A program made the translations under genes and the position numbers. A model generated the notes under the pieces. It ran no database searches. It saw nothing but the letters and a program-made list of their open reading frames with translations, and had not been told where the DNA came from. Positions 7,349 through 15,504 of a stretch of 33,160 bases of DNA are shown here, piece by piece. The stretch is from NCBI GenBank assembly GCA_937888735.1, contig CALASN010000162.1, positions 1-33,160 of the forward strand, read 5' to 3'. The stretch's first letter is position 1; each line of letters opens with the position of its first letter. This DNA is from UBA5499 sp002426275 (GTDB lineage Bacteria > Bacillota > DTU084).

Positions 7349-7377
7349 GCGTATTAGGAAGACGATCTCAGAATTCA
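7349..7377 (-). promoter_or_regulatory. Possible forespore (sigma-G-like) promoter for the gpr operon
   Basis: On the minus strand TGAATT (7372-7377) and AATACGC (7349-7355) are 16 bases apart and partly match the sigma-G pattern (TGAATA, CATACTA). They lie about 55-80 bases before the GTG at 7295. The match is partial and based on position plus the known regulation of gpr. Confidence 0.3.
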
Positions 7378-7385
7378 CTAGTGAA
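7374..7385. promoter_or_regulatory. 12-base perfect palindrome in the divergent gpr/tamB control region
   Basis: TTCACTAGTGAA is a perfect palindrome located between the leftward gpr operon and the rightward tamB promoter. It overlaps the candidate leftward -35 box and lies 28 bases before the rightward -35 box. It could be an operator, but no protein is known to bind it. Confidence 0.35.
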
Positions 7386-7412
7386 AAATCATCAAAAATG
7401 TCGGGTTTGTCC

Positions 7413-7442
7413 TTGCAGCTGCATTGGATATTAGGATATAAT
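7413..7442 (+). promoter_or_regulatory. Sigma-A type promoter of the tamB-bamA-lpxD cluster
   Basis: TTGCAG (7413-7418) and a perfect TATAAT (7437-7442) are separated by 18 bases. Transcription would start near 7449, giving a leader of about 145 bases before the GTG at 7594. No other convincing promoter was seen before lpxD, so it may drive the whole outer-membrane assembly cluster. Confidence 0.7.
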
Positions 7443-7593
7443 AGTAATGTAAAAAAATGGTAAAAAATACGCGTCTTAACACGACTGAGGATAATTGACA
7501 GCGATTCCAGCAACTACATGACGCCCGTTGCAGGATCAAGCTTTACGGGACCAGAATTATTACAGGACGGCGAAAAGGAGGAGCGGGGAAACA

Positions 7594-10500
7594 GTGTTAT
7601 TATTCGCAACAAAAAAGAAATTAATCATCGCGGCAGTTTTATCCATCTGTTTCCTGACGGGAGGCTGGTGGCTTGCCGTCCGTTATGTTAACCGCGAGTA
7701 TCTCACGGCCGCTCTGACAGAAAAGGTGAGGCAAGAGGCTGAGGACGTTTTGGATCGACCCGTACGGATATCCCACCTTAAGCTCACCATGAGCGGCAGC
7801 ATTGAGGCAGTAGGAATCAAAATCGGAAAGCTGCCTCGGGAACGAGAGGATCTGCTGCGCGCGAAACGGCTGGTGGTGAGAGTAAGCCTCTGGCAAGCAA
7901 TAAAAAAGCGCGATCTCGTGTCTGCCATCTCTTTGGTCAAGCTTGTGGGGACGCGGGTTTGGCTGGGCCAAGATCGCAGCGGCGCCTGGAATATCGCTCA
8001 ATTCATGGGCAAGGAAGAAACAAAGGCTCCGACGGCTTTTCAAGGGAAAATCGCGGTGGAAGACGGCGAGATCGTCGTCGCCGCCCAGAAAAGGCCCCAA
8101 GAGGAGATTTCCATCTCCTCGGCGCAGGTCTCCTTTGCGAAAATGCCGCAGTTGGCTCTTTACGCAAACGGGTCTTGGGAAGAGTTCCCGCTGTCAATCC
8201 AGGGCAGCTACGATCTGGAGCGCGAAAAGTCTGACTTAAGAGGAAAAACGGGAGAAGTATCCATCAGCGGCCTTTTGGATGCGTTGGCCCTGCGCGGCTA
8301 TGATCTTCATTGGGGCGAAATCAACGGCGGCCGGGTGAAGTTGAACTTCCGCCTCTGGGACAGCCAGCTGGCCACTGCCTTCAACCTGTTTGGCGCCAAA
8401 GCGCAATTCATGATCGGCGGCCAGGTCGAGTCTGGGAAGTGGCAGCCTCCCGGTTGGCACAGTCCAATTCGGAAACTCGACGGGCAATTCCGCTGGGATA
8501 CCAGTTCCAAGGAGCTGGTCCTCTCCGGCGTTGAGGCTCAGTTGCGGCAAGCGCAAGCCCAAGGCGAAGGCTCCATTATCTTCGGCGGCAGTCCGCTTTT
8601 TGACGTCAACGTGAAAGTTCAGGGAAGAATAGCCGAGATCTTCAATGTTTATCCCCAGTGGCGCCCCAAGGGCCTTGAGGCGGACGGCATTGCCAAAGCT
8701 GATTTGGCTTTTCGCGGGACTGCGCAAGCTTTGCGGGTCACAGGCAGCGCGGAACTGAAAGCAGGCAGGATTTTCCATCCCGCTTTAGGCTCGCCCATAG
8801 AGGGCATTGCTGGTAAAGTGACAATGGAACCCAATAAAATAGCCTGCCAAAAACTTCAAGGTCGCTGGCAGGGCGGCAGCTTCACAGTTGAGAACGGATA
8901 TATGGTCAGCCCTTGGTCCGTGCCCAGAGGAGCCGCTTCGGTAACGCTGCATTCCTTTGAGGTACCGGGCTCTGGAGGCCTGGTGCTTCAAGACGGAAAA
9001 GCCGCTGTCAGTTTCGAGAATAAGCAACTGTGGTGCAAAGAGCTGTCCGCAGTTACGGCGGGAGGGCAAGTGACCGGCTCGGCGTTCTTGGATCTGCGCG
9101 GCTCGCGTCCAGCCTGGCAAGCTGCGATGCAGGCGCAGCGTTTGGACCTGTCCGCTCTGGAAGCGCTGGGCAGGAAACAGTTTCCGCAGCTTTCTTCCCT
9201 GAAGGGCAAAGTTTCAGGCAGCTTTGCGGCCAAAGGTGAAGGCTTCCGCGGTCAGGACATCCAGGCAAGCGCTCAATTAGCTTTGGGAGCCGCTTCCGTG
9301 GGGGAAATCTCTTTTTCCGGAGCGGAAGCCAGTTTGCTCTGGGATGGCTCGCATTTGCTGCTGCCGTATTTAACCCTCAGCCAAAGCGGCGGTAAACTCT
9401 CTGTGGCAGGAAAACTCGATCCTGCGGCTTTGAGCCTGTCCGTAACCGGACAGAACTTAACCCTGGGACCCTGGACCGAGCTTTTTCTCCCTGGAGAGAA
9501 AATCGCGGGAAAAATTAATTTTTTGGGCCAGGTCCATGGCACGGGCAAAAAACCAAAGGTCGTCGGACGGGCCGAATTAGTGGCAGGCGAGATTCGCGGC
9601 CAGAAGATTCAGCTAGCCCAGGGAACGTTGAATTTTCAGGATCAAGTGCTCTCTGTGTCTGATTTTAATCTGCACTCCCAAGGCGCGCTCCACAAGTTAG
9701 AGGGGAGCATCACAACGGGCAAACAGAAAACCGTGAATCTCACCTGGCAGTTCCAAGACGAAAAATTAGAGCGGGTGATGGCTCTGGCTGGACTGAAGCA
9801 GCCAATCAGCGGGACGGCCGCGGGCAGGATTCAGCTTCGCGGGACTTTGCCCAAGCCGTCGGCTTCAGGAATGGTCAACATCATCTCAGGACGCGTAAGC
9901 AAACAAGAATTCGCCAGGGGCAGTTTCTTTTTCCAGTCTCAAGGCGACGGTCTCCTCCTGGAGCGGGCTAGTCTCGAGCAGAACGGCTCTCGCCTAGCCG
10001 CGCAGGGAACTATCGGCACGGACGGTTCGTTAAACTTGAAGATCATCGCTCCCAGGCTTAATCTCGCCTCCCTTACGTTTATCCCTCAGGAGCAGCAGAC
10101 ACTGTTAGCTGGCGAGGTGAGCTTTCAGGGTCTGGTGGGGGGAACGCTCTCGCGACCCGAGGTGATTGGGGAGCTGGCGAGCGCGAAATTGGAGTATGAC
10201 GATTACGTTTTTGAAAACCTGGCCGGCAGAATCAAATACGCAGCCGGCAGCGTTGACCTTGAAGCTTTCAAACTCCAGTGGCTGGGGGCTGAATTGGTGG
10301 CCACAGGCCGGATGCGAGAATTGAAAAATCCTGAACTTGACTTGCAGCTGCAGATAACGGGCATTCCTTTGAACCAAGCCGTAGCCCTTGCGGGTTGGAA
10401 AGACGGGCAGAAAATCTTGGGCGGTCATCTGGATGGGATGGCCCAGCTCGCGGGGCCTGTTGGGGCTTTGAAAGGAGAAGGTTTTTTCTCTCTCAGAGGA

Positions 10501-12240
10501 GGCAAAATCGGCAAGCTGCCCCTGGGCGGCCGGGGCGAGCTGGTGTTTTCCCAAGGCGAGCTGCAATTGCAAGCTGTCTCGCTTACCCAAGGGAAAGGCA
10601 CGATTTCAGCCGCTGGCCGGATCACCAGCTCCGGCATGTCGCTGAAAGTAGAGGGGCAGGAGTTGGATTTGGCGCTGATTTCCCAGCTGACAGGGGAAAA
10701 GATTCCCGACCTGGCAGGACGATTTTCTCTCCAGGCGGAGATCGCGGGCGATTACGCGGGACCGAAGATTTCCGCTCAGCTGGCAGCCCAAAACGCCAAA
10801 CTGGGAGAGTTGAAATTGGGACAGATCGACGCGCGGCTGCAGCTGAATGAGGGAATAGTTACGGTTGAAAAACTGCAGACGCGTCAAAACGGAGGCTTTC
10901 TTTCCCTCACAGGCACGCTTCCCCTGAGCTTCAGCGAGGCCAAAGCGTTTGGCATGGCCAAAGCAGCTAAGGCCGGTTCGCGGACGGATCTCAAGCTGGA
11001 ACTGAACGGCATCGATCTGCGGCTTCTGGCTGCTTTAAATCCTAATTTGAAGACACTGTCTGGAATCGTCAGCGCGCAATTGCAGCTGCGCGGCGAAATT
11101 GGCAAACCCGAATTGTACGGCCGGGTCGACGTGCAGGATGGAGCTTTTTCTCATCCGCTGCTGGGGGGAGAATTGGAAAACGTGAAAGCGGGCTTCATTT
11201 TCTACGGCGATCAGCTGGTAGTGGAGGAGCTAAAAGGAAGCTTGGGTCACGGGAGCGTGCAGGTGACAGGGGGAGTGAAATTGCAAGGGATTAAACCACA
11301 AAGTTACGACTTGGCGCTTGCGGCTTCCGATGTTCACTATGACGACGGACAAATGCTTGACGCCGTGTTAGATGGCGCCTTGCGTTTGAAAGGTTCTTCC
11401 GGCTTGCCAAAAGTCAGCGGCAGCGTTAACCTTGCCGGCGCCAAGGTTAAGTGGACGCAGAAGAAAGCTCAAGGGAAAGCGCCTTTTGATCTGCTTTTGG
11501 ATGTGGATGTTGCCACGCGGGATCAGGCCGCCTTCAGCTATGGCGACATGCTGGATCTGTGGTTCGAAGGAGGCGTCCACGTTGGCGGCAGCTTGAACGA
11601 TTTGGCGCTGAGCGGCAAGGTTAACTCCAGACGCGGCAGTTTCTCATATCTGGAGATGTCCTTCCTCATTGATGAGGCGACGGCGGAATTCTTTGATTAC
11701 CGCGGCATCATGCCTACGCTACAAGTGCAGGCCAGCTCGCAGGTCAAACAATATACCATTCATTTGAGCCTGTCAGGGCCGGTTGAGAATTTGGCGTTTT
11801 CGCTCTCCTCAACGCCGGAGCTGAGTCAAGACGAAATCCTTGCCCTGCTGGGAGTCAAAGGCCGCATCGACAGGCTGGTCGGCACTACCACGGGCGATGC
11901 GGATTTGGAACAAGTGGTGCAGGACGAGTTTCTGAGGTTTTTGGATCTGCAATTCAGATCTCAGTTCGTCAGCGGTCTAGAACGCAGCGTGGAAGAATTT
12001 TTGGGATTAGATGAATTTCGCTTGGAACCCAACCTCTTCGCCAAGGGAGAGAAAATGGAGATCCGCTTGAGCAAGCAGCTTTCCGAAAGAGCGATTTTCA
12101 GCTACGAACGCACGTTGGAGCTGACTCCCAATGAAACGTTCAAGCTTGATTGGCGTATCCTCCCCAGCATTCAGCTGAAGGGTCAATGGAACGATCGAGA
12201 TGGCTCCGCCCTGAGCTTGGAGACGAAGTTCAGCTTTTGA
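7594..12240 (+). CDS. tamB: Translocation and assembly module / AsmA-like protein TamB (DUF490)
   Basis: TamB-like proteins are anchored in the inner membrane and span the periplasm as a long hydrophobic beta groove. They take part in outer-membrane protein assembly or phospholipid transport. This 1548-residue protein has one N-terminal helix (about residues 8-30). A very long series of beta repeats follows (patterns such as GSASFDLRG, SGTAAGRIQLRG, LSGKVNSRRGSF). The C-terminal DUF490 domain covers about the last 380 residues and ends in an aromatic strand (LETKFSF). GTG 7594 is preferred: AAGGAGG (7575-7581) and a G-rich run precede it, and it gives a normal short N-terminus. An in-frame TTG at 7528 adds 22 residues but lacks a ribosome site. 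The gene heads the cluster with bamA, as in other diderm Firmicutes. Confidence 0.92.
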   Translation: MLLFATKKKLIIAAVLSICFLTGGWWLAVRYVNREYLTAALTEKVRQEAEDVLDRPVRISHLKLTMSGSIEAVGIKIGKLPREREDLLRAKRLVVRVSLWQAIKKRDLVSAISLVKLVGTRVWLGQDRSGAWNIAQFMGKEETKAPTAFQGKIAVEDGEIVVAAQKRPQEEISISSAQVSFAKMPQLALYANGSWEEFPLSIQGSYDLEREKSDLRGKTGEVSISGLLDALALRGYDLHWGEINGGRVKLNFRLWDSQLATAFNLFGAKAQFMIGGQVESGKWQPPGWHSPIRKLDGQFRWDTSSKELVLSGVEAQLRQAQAQGEGSIIFGGSPLFDVNVKVQGRIAEIFNVYPQWRPKGLEADGIAKADLAFRGTAQALRVTGSAELKAGRIFHPALGSPIEGIAGKVTMEPNKIACQKLQGRWQGGSFTVENGYMVSPWSVPRGAASVTLHSFEVPGSGGLVLQDGKAAVSFENKQLWCKELSAVTAGGQVTGSAFLDLRGSRPAWQAAMQAQRLDLSALEALGRKQFPQLSSLKGKVSGSFAAKGEGFRGQDIQASAQLALGAASVGEISFSGAEASLLWDGSHLLLPYLTLSQSGGKLSVAGKLDPAALSLSVTGQNLTLGPWTELFLPGEKIAGKINFLGQVHGTGKKPKVVGRAELVAGEIRGQKIQLAQGTLNFQDQVLSVSDFNLHSQGALHKLEGSITTGKQKTVNLTWQFQDEKLERVMALAGLKQPISGTAAGRIQLRGTLPKPSASGMVNIISGRVSKQEFARGSFFFQSQGDGLLLERASLEQNGSRLAAQGTIGTDGSLNLKIIAPRLNLASLTFIPQEQQTLLAGEVSFQGLVGGTLSRPEVIGELASAKLEYDDYVFENLAGRIKYAAGSVDLEAFKLQWLGAELVATGRMRELKNPELDLQLQITGIPLNQAVALAGWKDGQKILGGHLDGMAQLAGPVGALKGEGFFSLRGGKIGKLPLGGRGELVFSQGELQLQAVSLTQGKGTISAAGRITSSGMSLKVEGQELDLALISQLTGEKIPDLAGRFSLQAEIAGDYAGPKISAQLAAQNAKLGELKLGQIDARLQLNEGIVTVEKLQTRQNGGFLSLTGTLPLSFSEAKAFGMAKAAKAGSRTDLKLELNGIDLRLLAALNPNLKTLSGIVSAQLQLRGEIGKPELYGRVDVQDGAFSHPLLGGELENVKAGFIFYGDQLVVEELKGSLGHGSVQVTGGVKLQGIKPQSYDLALAASDVHYDDGQMLDAVLDGALRLKGSSGLPKVSGSVNLAGAKVKWTQKKAQGKAPFDLLLDVDVATRDQAAFSYGDMLDLWFEGGVHVGGSLNDLALSGKVNSRRGSFSYLEMSFLIDEATAEFFDYRGIMPTLQVQASSQVKQYTIHLSLSGPVENLAFSLSSTPELSQDEILALLGVKGRIDRLVGTTTGDADLEQVVQDEFLRFLDLQFRSQFVSGLERSVEEFLGLDEFRLEPNLFAKGEKMEIRLSKQLSERAIFSYERTLELTPNETFKLDWRILPSIQLKGQWNDRDGSALSLETKFSF

Positions 12241-12349
12241 GTCCCCAGCTTTTACCCTTTCTACAAAGATTTACAACTGCCCGGAGGGAAGGATTTCTAC
12301 TGTGATAGTCGAACATCAATAGCAGAGTCTAAATAAGGGGCTGCAAGAG

Positions 12350-12970
12350 ATGCGAGCGATTAGCGATTACCTGGCGGCTCTGAGTCAGGTGGAGCTTTTG
12401 AAACCTGACGAGGAGCAACTGCTGTGGCAGCAGTATAAGCAAGCCCAAAGCGCGGAAAGCCGAGCGAGGATCATCGAAGCCTATCAGCCGTTGGTATTTA
12501 AGTTGGTAATGGAGCTGGGGGCAACGGAAGATCAGTTGGACCTGATCCAGGAAGGCACCGTGGGCTTGATTGAGGCTGTGGAAACATTCAATCCGCAGCT
12601 GGGAGTACACTTTGCCACCTTTGCCAAGCATCGAGTCCGGGGACGGTTGCTGAACTATCTTTCGTCCAAGCTCCGGTTTGTCCCCGACGCGTATGAACGC
12701 TTGCAAGCGCTGCAAGATCAGGATCAGCTGAGCGGACAGGAACTGGTGGAGAAACGGGAGCTTTCCCATGAAGTTGCCCAGGCGCTGTCACGTCTTCCGT
12801 CTCGCGAGCAAGCTGTCATCCGCGGCGTCTATTTTGATGAGCAGCGACCGCAAAAGGTAGCGCAGCAGATGCAGATCAGCGCTTCTTATTTGTACAAACT
12901 CCAAAAGCGAGCTGTGCGCAGACTGCGGGGAATGCTTTCAGGATTCATAGCCGAGGCGAAATCAGGTTAA
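12350..12970 (+). CDS. Small sigma-70 family RNA polymerase sigma factor
   Basis: The 206-residue protein has region 2 at about residues 44-108 (LVFKLVMEL, DLIQEGTVGLIEAVETF, FATFAKHRVRGRLLNYL). It has region 4 at about 142-194 (LPSREQAVIRGVYF, helix-turn-helix QQMQISASYLYKLQKRAVRRLR). Regions 1 and most of 3 are missing, so it is an alternative sigma factor rather than the housekeeping one. The region 2 sequence is closer to the SigB/SigF/FliA group than to ECF factors. It lies 109 bases after tamB and 130 before a membrane protein gene, inside the outer-membrane assembly cluster. Its regulon is unknown; control of envelope genes is a reasonable guess. ATG 12350 has AAGGGG about ten bases upstream. 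Confidence 0.85.
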   Translation: MRAISDYLAALSQVELLKPDEEQLLWQQYKQAQSAESRARIIEAYQPLVFKLVMELGATEDQLDLIQEGTVGLIEAVETFNPQLGVHFATFAKHRVRGRLLNYLSSKLRFVPDAYERLQALQDQDQLSGQELVEKRELSHEVAQALSRLPSREQAVIRGVYFDEQRPQKVAQQMQISASYLYKLQKRAVRRLRGMLSGFIAEAKSG

Positions 12971-13006
12971 ATTCGCCTGTTAACTTGGCTAAAGCGCAGC
13001 AGACGG

Positions 13007-13063
13007 TCCGGCATGGGGATTCTCGGCCCTATCCGGTCCTCCTAAAAATCCGCGAATGCCGGA
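13007..13063 (+). promoter_or_regulatory. Inverted repeat in the leader before the Pro/Ala-rich membrane protein gene
   Basis: TCCGGCAT (13007-13014) and ATGCCGGA (13056-13063) are perfect 8-base complements in the 130-base gap between the sigma factor and the next gene. The GC-rich loop of 41 bases holds further GG/CC complementarity. No T-run follows, so it is not a classic terminator. A structured leader or a binding site is possible. Confidence 0.3.
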
Positions 13064-13100
13064 TTATATCTGCGAACGACTTGTTGGTGGGGGGAGATTA

Positions 13101-13769
13101 ATGACGCAGCAGAATTGGCGGGAAAAAATAATCGGCCATCTTCAGTTCGCAAAGCATTGGCTACAGCGGGCGGAGGCCGACTTTTCACGGGACGACGCCC
13201 TGCGCGGCGAGCTGAATTTAGCCTTGGTGGAAGCGGAAGTGCGCCATGCCTGGGAGCTCAGCGCAGGGAAGTGTCAGGGGGTAAAGCAGCCGCGGACTAA
13301 GGATAAGCGCTTTTGGGCAGCTGCCTTGGCGGCTGGCGTTCTTCTCATGGCGGCGTTTTGGCAGCTGTGGCCTTCCGAGCCTTCTTCCGAGCCTTCCAAG
13401 CTTGCCAAGACCGCGGCGCAACCTCCGGCCGCGCGAGCGCAAGCGGAACCTGAGCTGCCGCTTGCGAAACGAAGTACTCCTTCTCCCCGACGGCAGCAGA
13501 AAGTCCAAAAGGTTACGCCGTCAGCTGTGGTCGCTGAGCCGCAAAGGGAAGAGCCGGCGGTAAAGGCCGCTTCGCTTGCCAAGGAGGAGACGGCGCCGGC
13601 GCCTGAAAAAGAGGAACCAGCGCCAGTTAGGGCCGCTCCGGTTAAAGCTGTCCCAGAGCCGGAGCCGCAGCCGACCGAAACCAAAGAAGTAGCGCCGGCA
13701 ATTGAATATGATTTAAGAGAACTTGCCCAATTGGCGCAAGAGGTGCTATACGCTAATGCAGACAGTTAG
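13101..13769 (+). CDS. Single-helix protein with Pro/Ala-rich periplasmic region, hypothetical
   Basis: The 222-residue protein has an N-terminal cytoplasmic helical part (residues 1-60), one membrane helix (FWAAALAAGVLLMAAFWQLW, 71-90) and a low-complexity Pro/Ala/Glu/Lys-rich stretch (about 91-198). It ends in a short helix (YDLRELAQLAQEVLY). The middle resembles the extended periplasmic linker of TonB-like proteins, but there is no TonB C-terminal domain. Being next to a sigma factor, it could be a membrane-bound anti-sigma partner; that is inference. ATG 13101 follows GGGGGGAG. An in-frame ATG at 13056 lacks a ribosome site. The 3' end nearly touches bamA (16 bases), so it is co-transcribed with it. 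I recognise no family. Confidence 0.7.
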   Translation: MTQQNWREKIIGHLQFAKHWLQRAEADFSRDDALRGELNLALVEAEVRHAWELSAGKCQGVKQPRTKDKRFWAAALAAGVLLMAAFWQLWPSEPSSEPSKLAKTAAQPPAARAQAEPELPLAKRSTPSPRRQQKVQKVTPSAVVAEPQREEPAVKAASLAKEETAPAPEKEEPAPVRAAPVKAVPEPEPQPTETKEVAPAIEYDLRELAQLAQEVLYANADS

Positions 13770-13785
13770 AAAGGAGTTCTTTTTC

Positions 13786-15489
13786 ATGAAAAAGCTCGTC
13801 CCAGTCGCGATCATGATCGGACTAATAATCAGTTTAAGCATCGGAGCCATGGCCGCTGAATCCACAGCTCAGACGTCTCCTTCAATTGAAGAACAACTTC
13901 AGAATTACCCGGTCGTTTCTTTTGCAGTTGAGGGAAACAAAAAAATCCCCACCGGCCAGATCCTGTCGAAAATCACCAATTCCAAAATCGGCGAACCGGT
14001 TAAAGAAGATTTGGTGCGCGCCGATCTGCAGGCCATAGGCCAGATGGGAGTCTTCTCGGACGCTTCCGCCAAATTTGCCGCCGAAGGAAATGGGGTTAAA
14101 GTCATTTTCCAGGTGGTGGAGAATCCTACGCTGACAGATCTTGAGGTTACTTGCGCCAACATTCCCAGCTCAGACTTGAAAGCCAAGATGAAGCTCAAGC
14201 GCGGAGACGTTCTCAATACGGTTCAGTTGCAGGAAGACATCAAAAGCATCTCGGATTTTGCCATGGAGAAGTATGGACTTGTGGTGCGGCCTGTGGATGT
14301 GGGCCTCAGCGATAAGCAGAGTTTAGTCTTAAAGTTCAATCAGGCCACCATCGGCAAGATTCAAATCACAGGCAACAGCAAAACTAAGGAATTTGTGATT
14401 CGCCGGGAGCTCACCCTAAAATCCGGTGATGTGCTGAACATGAATAAGCTGAAAACGGATCTGTGGAAGATCCTCAATTTAGGCTTTTTCGATGAGGTTG
14501 TGCCTTATTTTGAGACCACCGATAATCCCGACGTGGTGGATCTGAAAATTGAAGTTAAAGAGCGCAAAACCGGCACCGCCGCCTTGGGAGCCGGCTATGG
14601 TTCAGCCGGCCTGATGGGTTACGTTGAATACGATGAGAAAAACTTCCGAGGAGTGGGCCAAAACCTGAATTTGCGGGCTCAGTTCGGAACTAAAGAAGAT
14701 ATGTTCGAGTTCGGCTTCAGCGAACCGCGCCTGGGTTCGCAAAATTTGTCATTTGATTTTAACGTCTACAATATAAATTATAAGTACGACAGCGATGATG
14801 CGAACGCAGATCTCAACGGCAGATCCCGGGGAGCGGACATCCGCTTGGGCAAGCCGCTCACAGATTACACCAGGCTTTACGCCAAGTACCGCAATACTAA
14901 TTTCACCCCGCAAACAGACGCGGGAGCGGGACCAACCGAGAAAATCCGCAGCGTGATCTTTTCGCTATATAACAACACGGCGGATCATCCTTATAACCCG
15001 ACCAGCGGCTGGCGGAATACCTTAACCACGGAGTTCGCGGGTAGATTCTTGGGAGGCACCAGAGATTTCACCAAATTGGAGCAGGAATCCAGCCTCTATC
15101 TAAAGATTAGGGACGGTCAGACCCTGGCGCTGCGCCTGGGCACTGGCATCGCGTTCGGAGATCCGCCTGATATTGAAAAATTCCGCGTGGGCGGCGCCGA
15201 AACTCTCAGGGGGTACGATCCTTACGCATTCAGCGGCAACAAACAGGTTTTGGCCAATGCCGAATACCGGGTCAAGCTTTCAGACAACCTGCAGGGAGTT
15301 GTATTTGCCGATGCAGGCAACGCCTGGAGCGATGATGATGATGACACAACTGCGGAAAGAAAACAGCTCAAGTACGGAGCTGGAATCGGCCTGCGGATCG
15401 ATACGCCCATCGGCATGATTCGCCTGGATTACGGCTGGGGCAAAGATGGTAAAGGGCAGAGCTATTTCAGCATCGGACAGCCCTTTTAA
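13786..15489 (+). CDS. bamA: Outer membrane protein assembly factor BamA (Omp85, three POTRA domains)
   Basis: BamA inserts beta-barrel proteins into the outer membrane. The 567-residue precursor has a signal peptide (residues 1-24). Three POTRA-like domains follow at about 43-114, 115-187 and 189-258 (the last with GKIQITGNSKT and NLGFFDEV). The surface-antigen barrel covers about 262-567. The barrel carries the LRGY motif (474-477), the counterpart of the VRGF lid-lock in loop 6, and ends in Phe (SYFSIGQPF), the usual outer-membrane signal. E. coli BamA has five POTRA domains, so this is a short form. ATG 13786 has AAAGGAG upstream; the open frame before it overlaps the previous gene and is not used. 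TamB nearby is a likely partner. Confidence 0.94.
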   Translation: MKKLVPVAIMIGLIISLSIGAMAAESTAQTSPSIEEQLQNYPVVSFAVEGNKKIPTGQILSKITNSKIGEPVKEDLVRADLQAIGQMGVFSDASAKFAAEGNGVKVIFQVVENPTLTDLEVTCANIPSSDLKAKMKLKRGDVLNTVQLQEDIKSISDFAMEKYGLVVRPVDVGLSDKQSLVLKFNQATIGKIQITGNSKTKEFVIRRELTLKSGDVLNMNKLKTDLWKILNLGFFDEVVPYFETTDNPDVVDLKIEVKERKTGTAALGAGYGSAGLMGYVEYDEKNFRGVGQNLNLRAQFGTKEDMFEFGFSEPRLGSQNLSFDFNVYNINYKYDSDDANADLNGRSRGADIRLGKPLTDYTRLYAKYRNTNFTPQTDAGAGPTEKIRSVIFSLYNNTADHPYNPTSGWRNTLTTEFAGRFLGGTRDFTKLEQESSLYLKIRDGQTLALRLGTGIAFGDPPDIEKFRVGGAETLRGYDPYAFSGNKQVLANAEYRVKLSDNLQGVVFADAGNAWSDDDDDTTAERKQLKYGAGIGLRIDTPIGMIRLDYGWGKDGKGQSYFSIGQPF

Positions 15490-15504
15490 GAAGGTGAGTT
15501 GAGC

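Noticed and set aside
10395..10850. 151-residue frame within tamB and similar inner frames
   Set aside because: Arg/Gly-rich shadows of the GC-rich tamB coding sequence without start signals.
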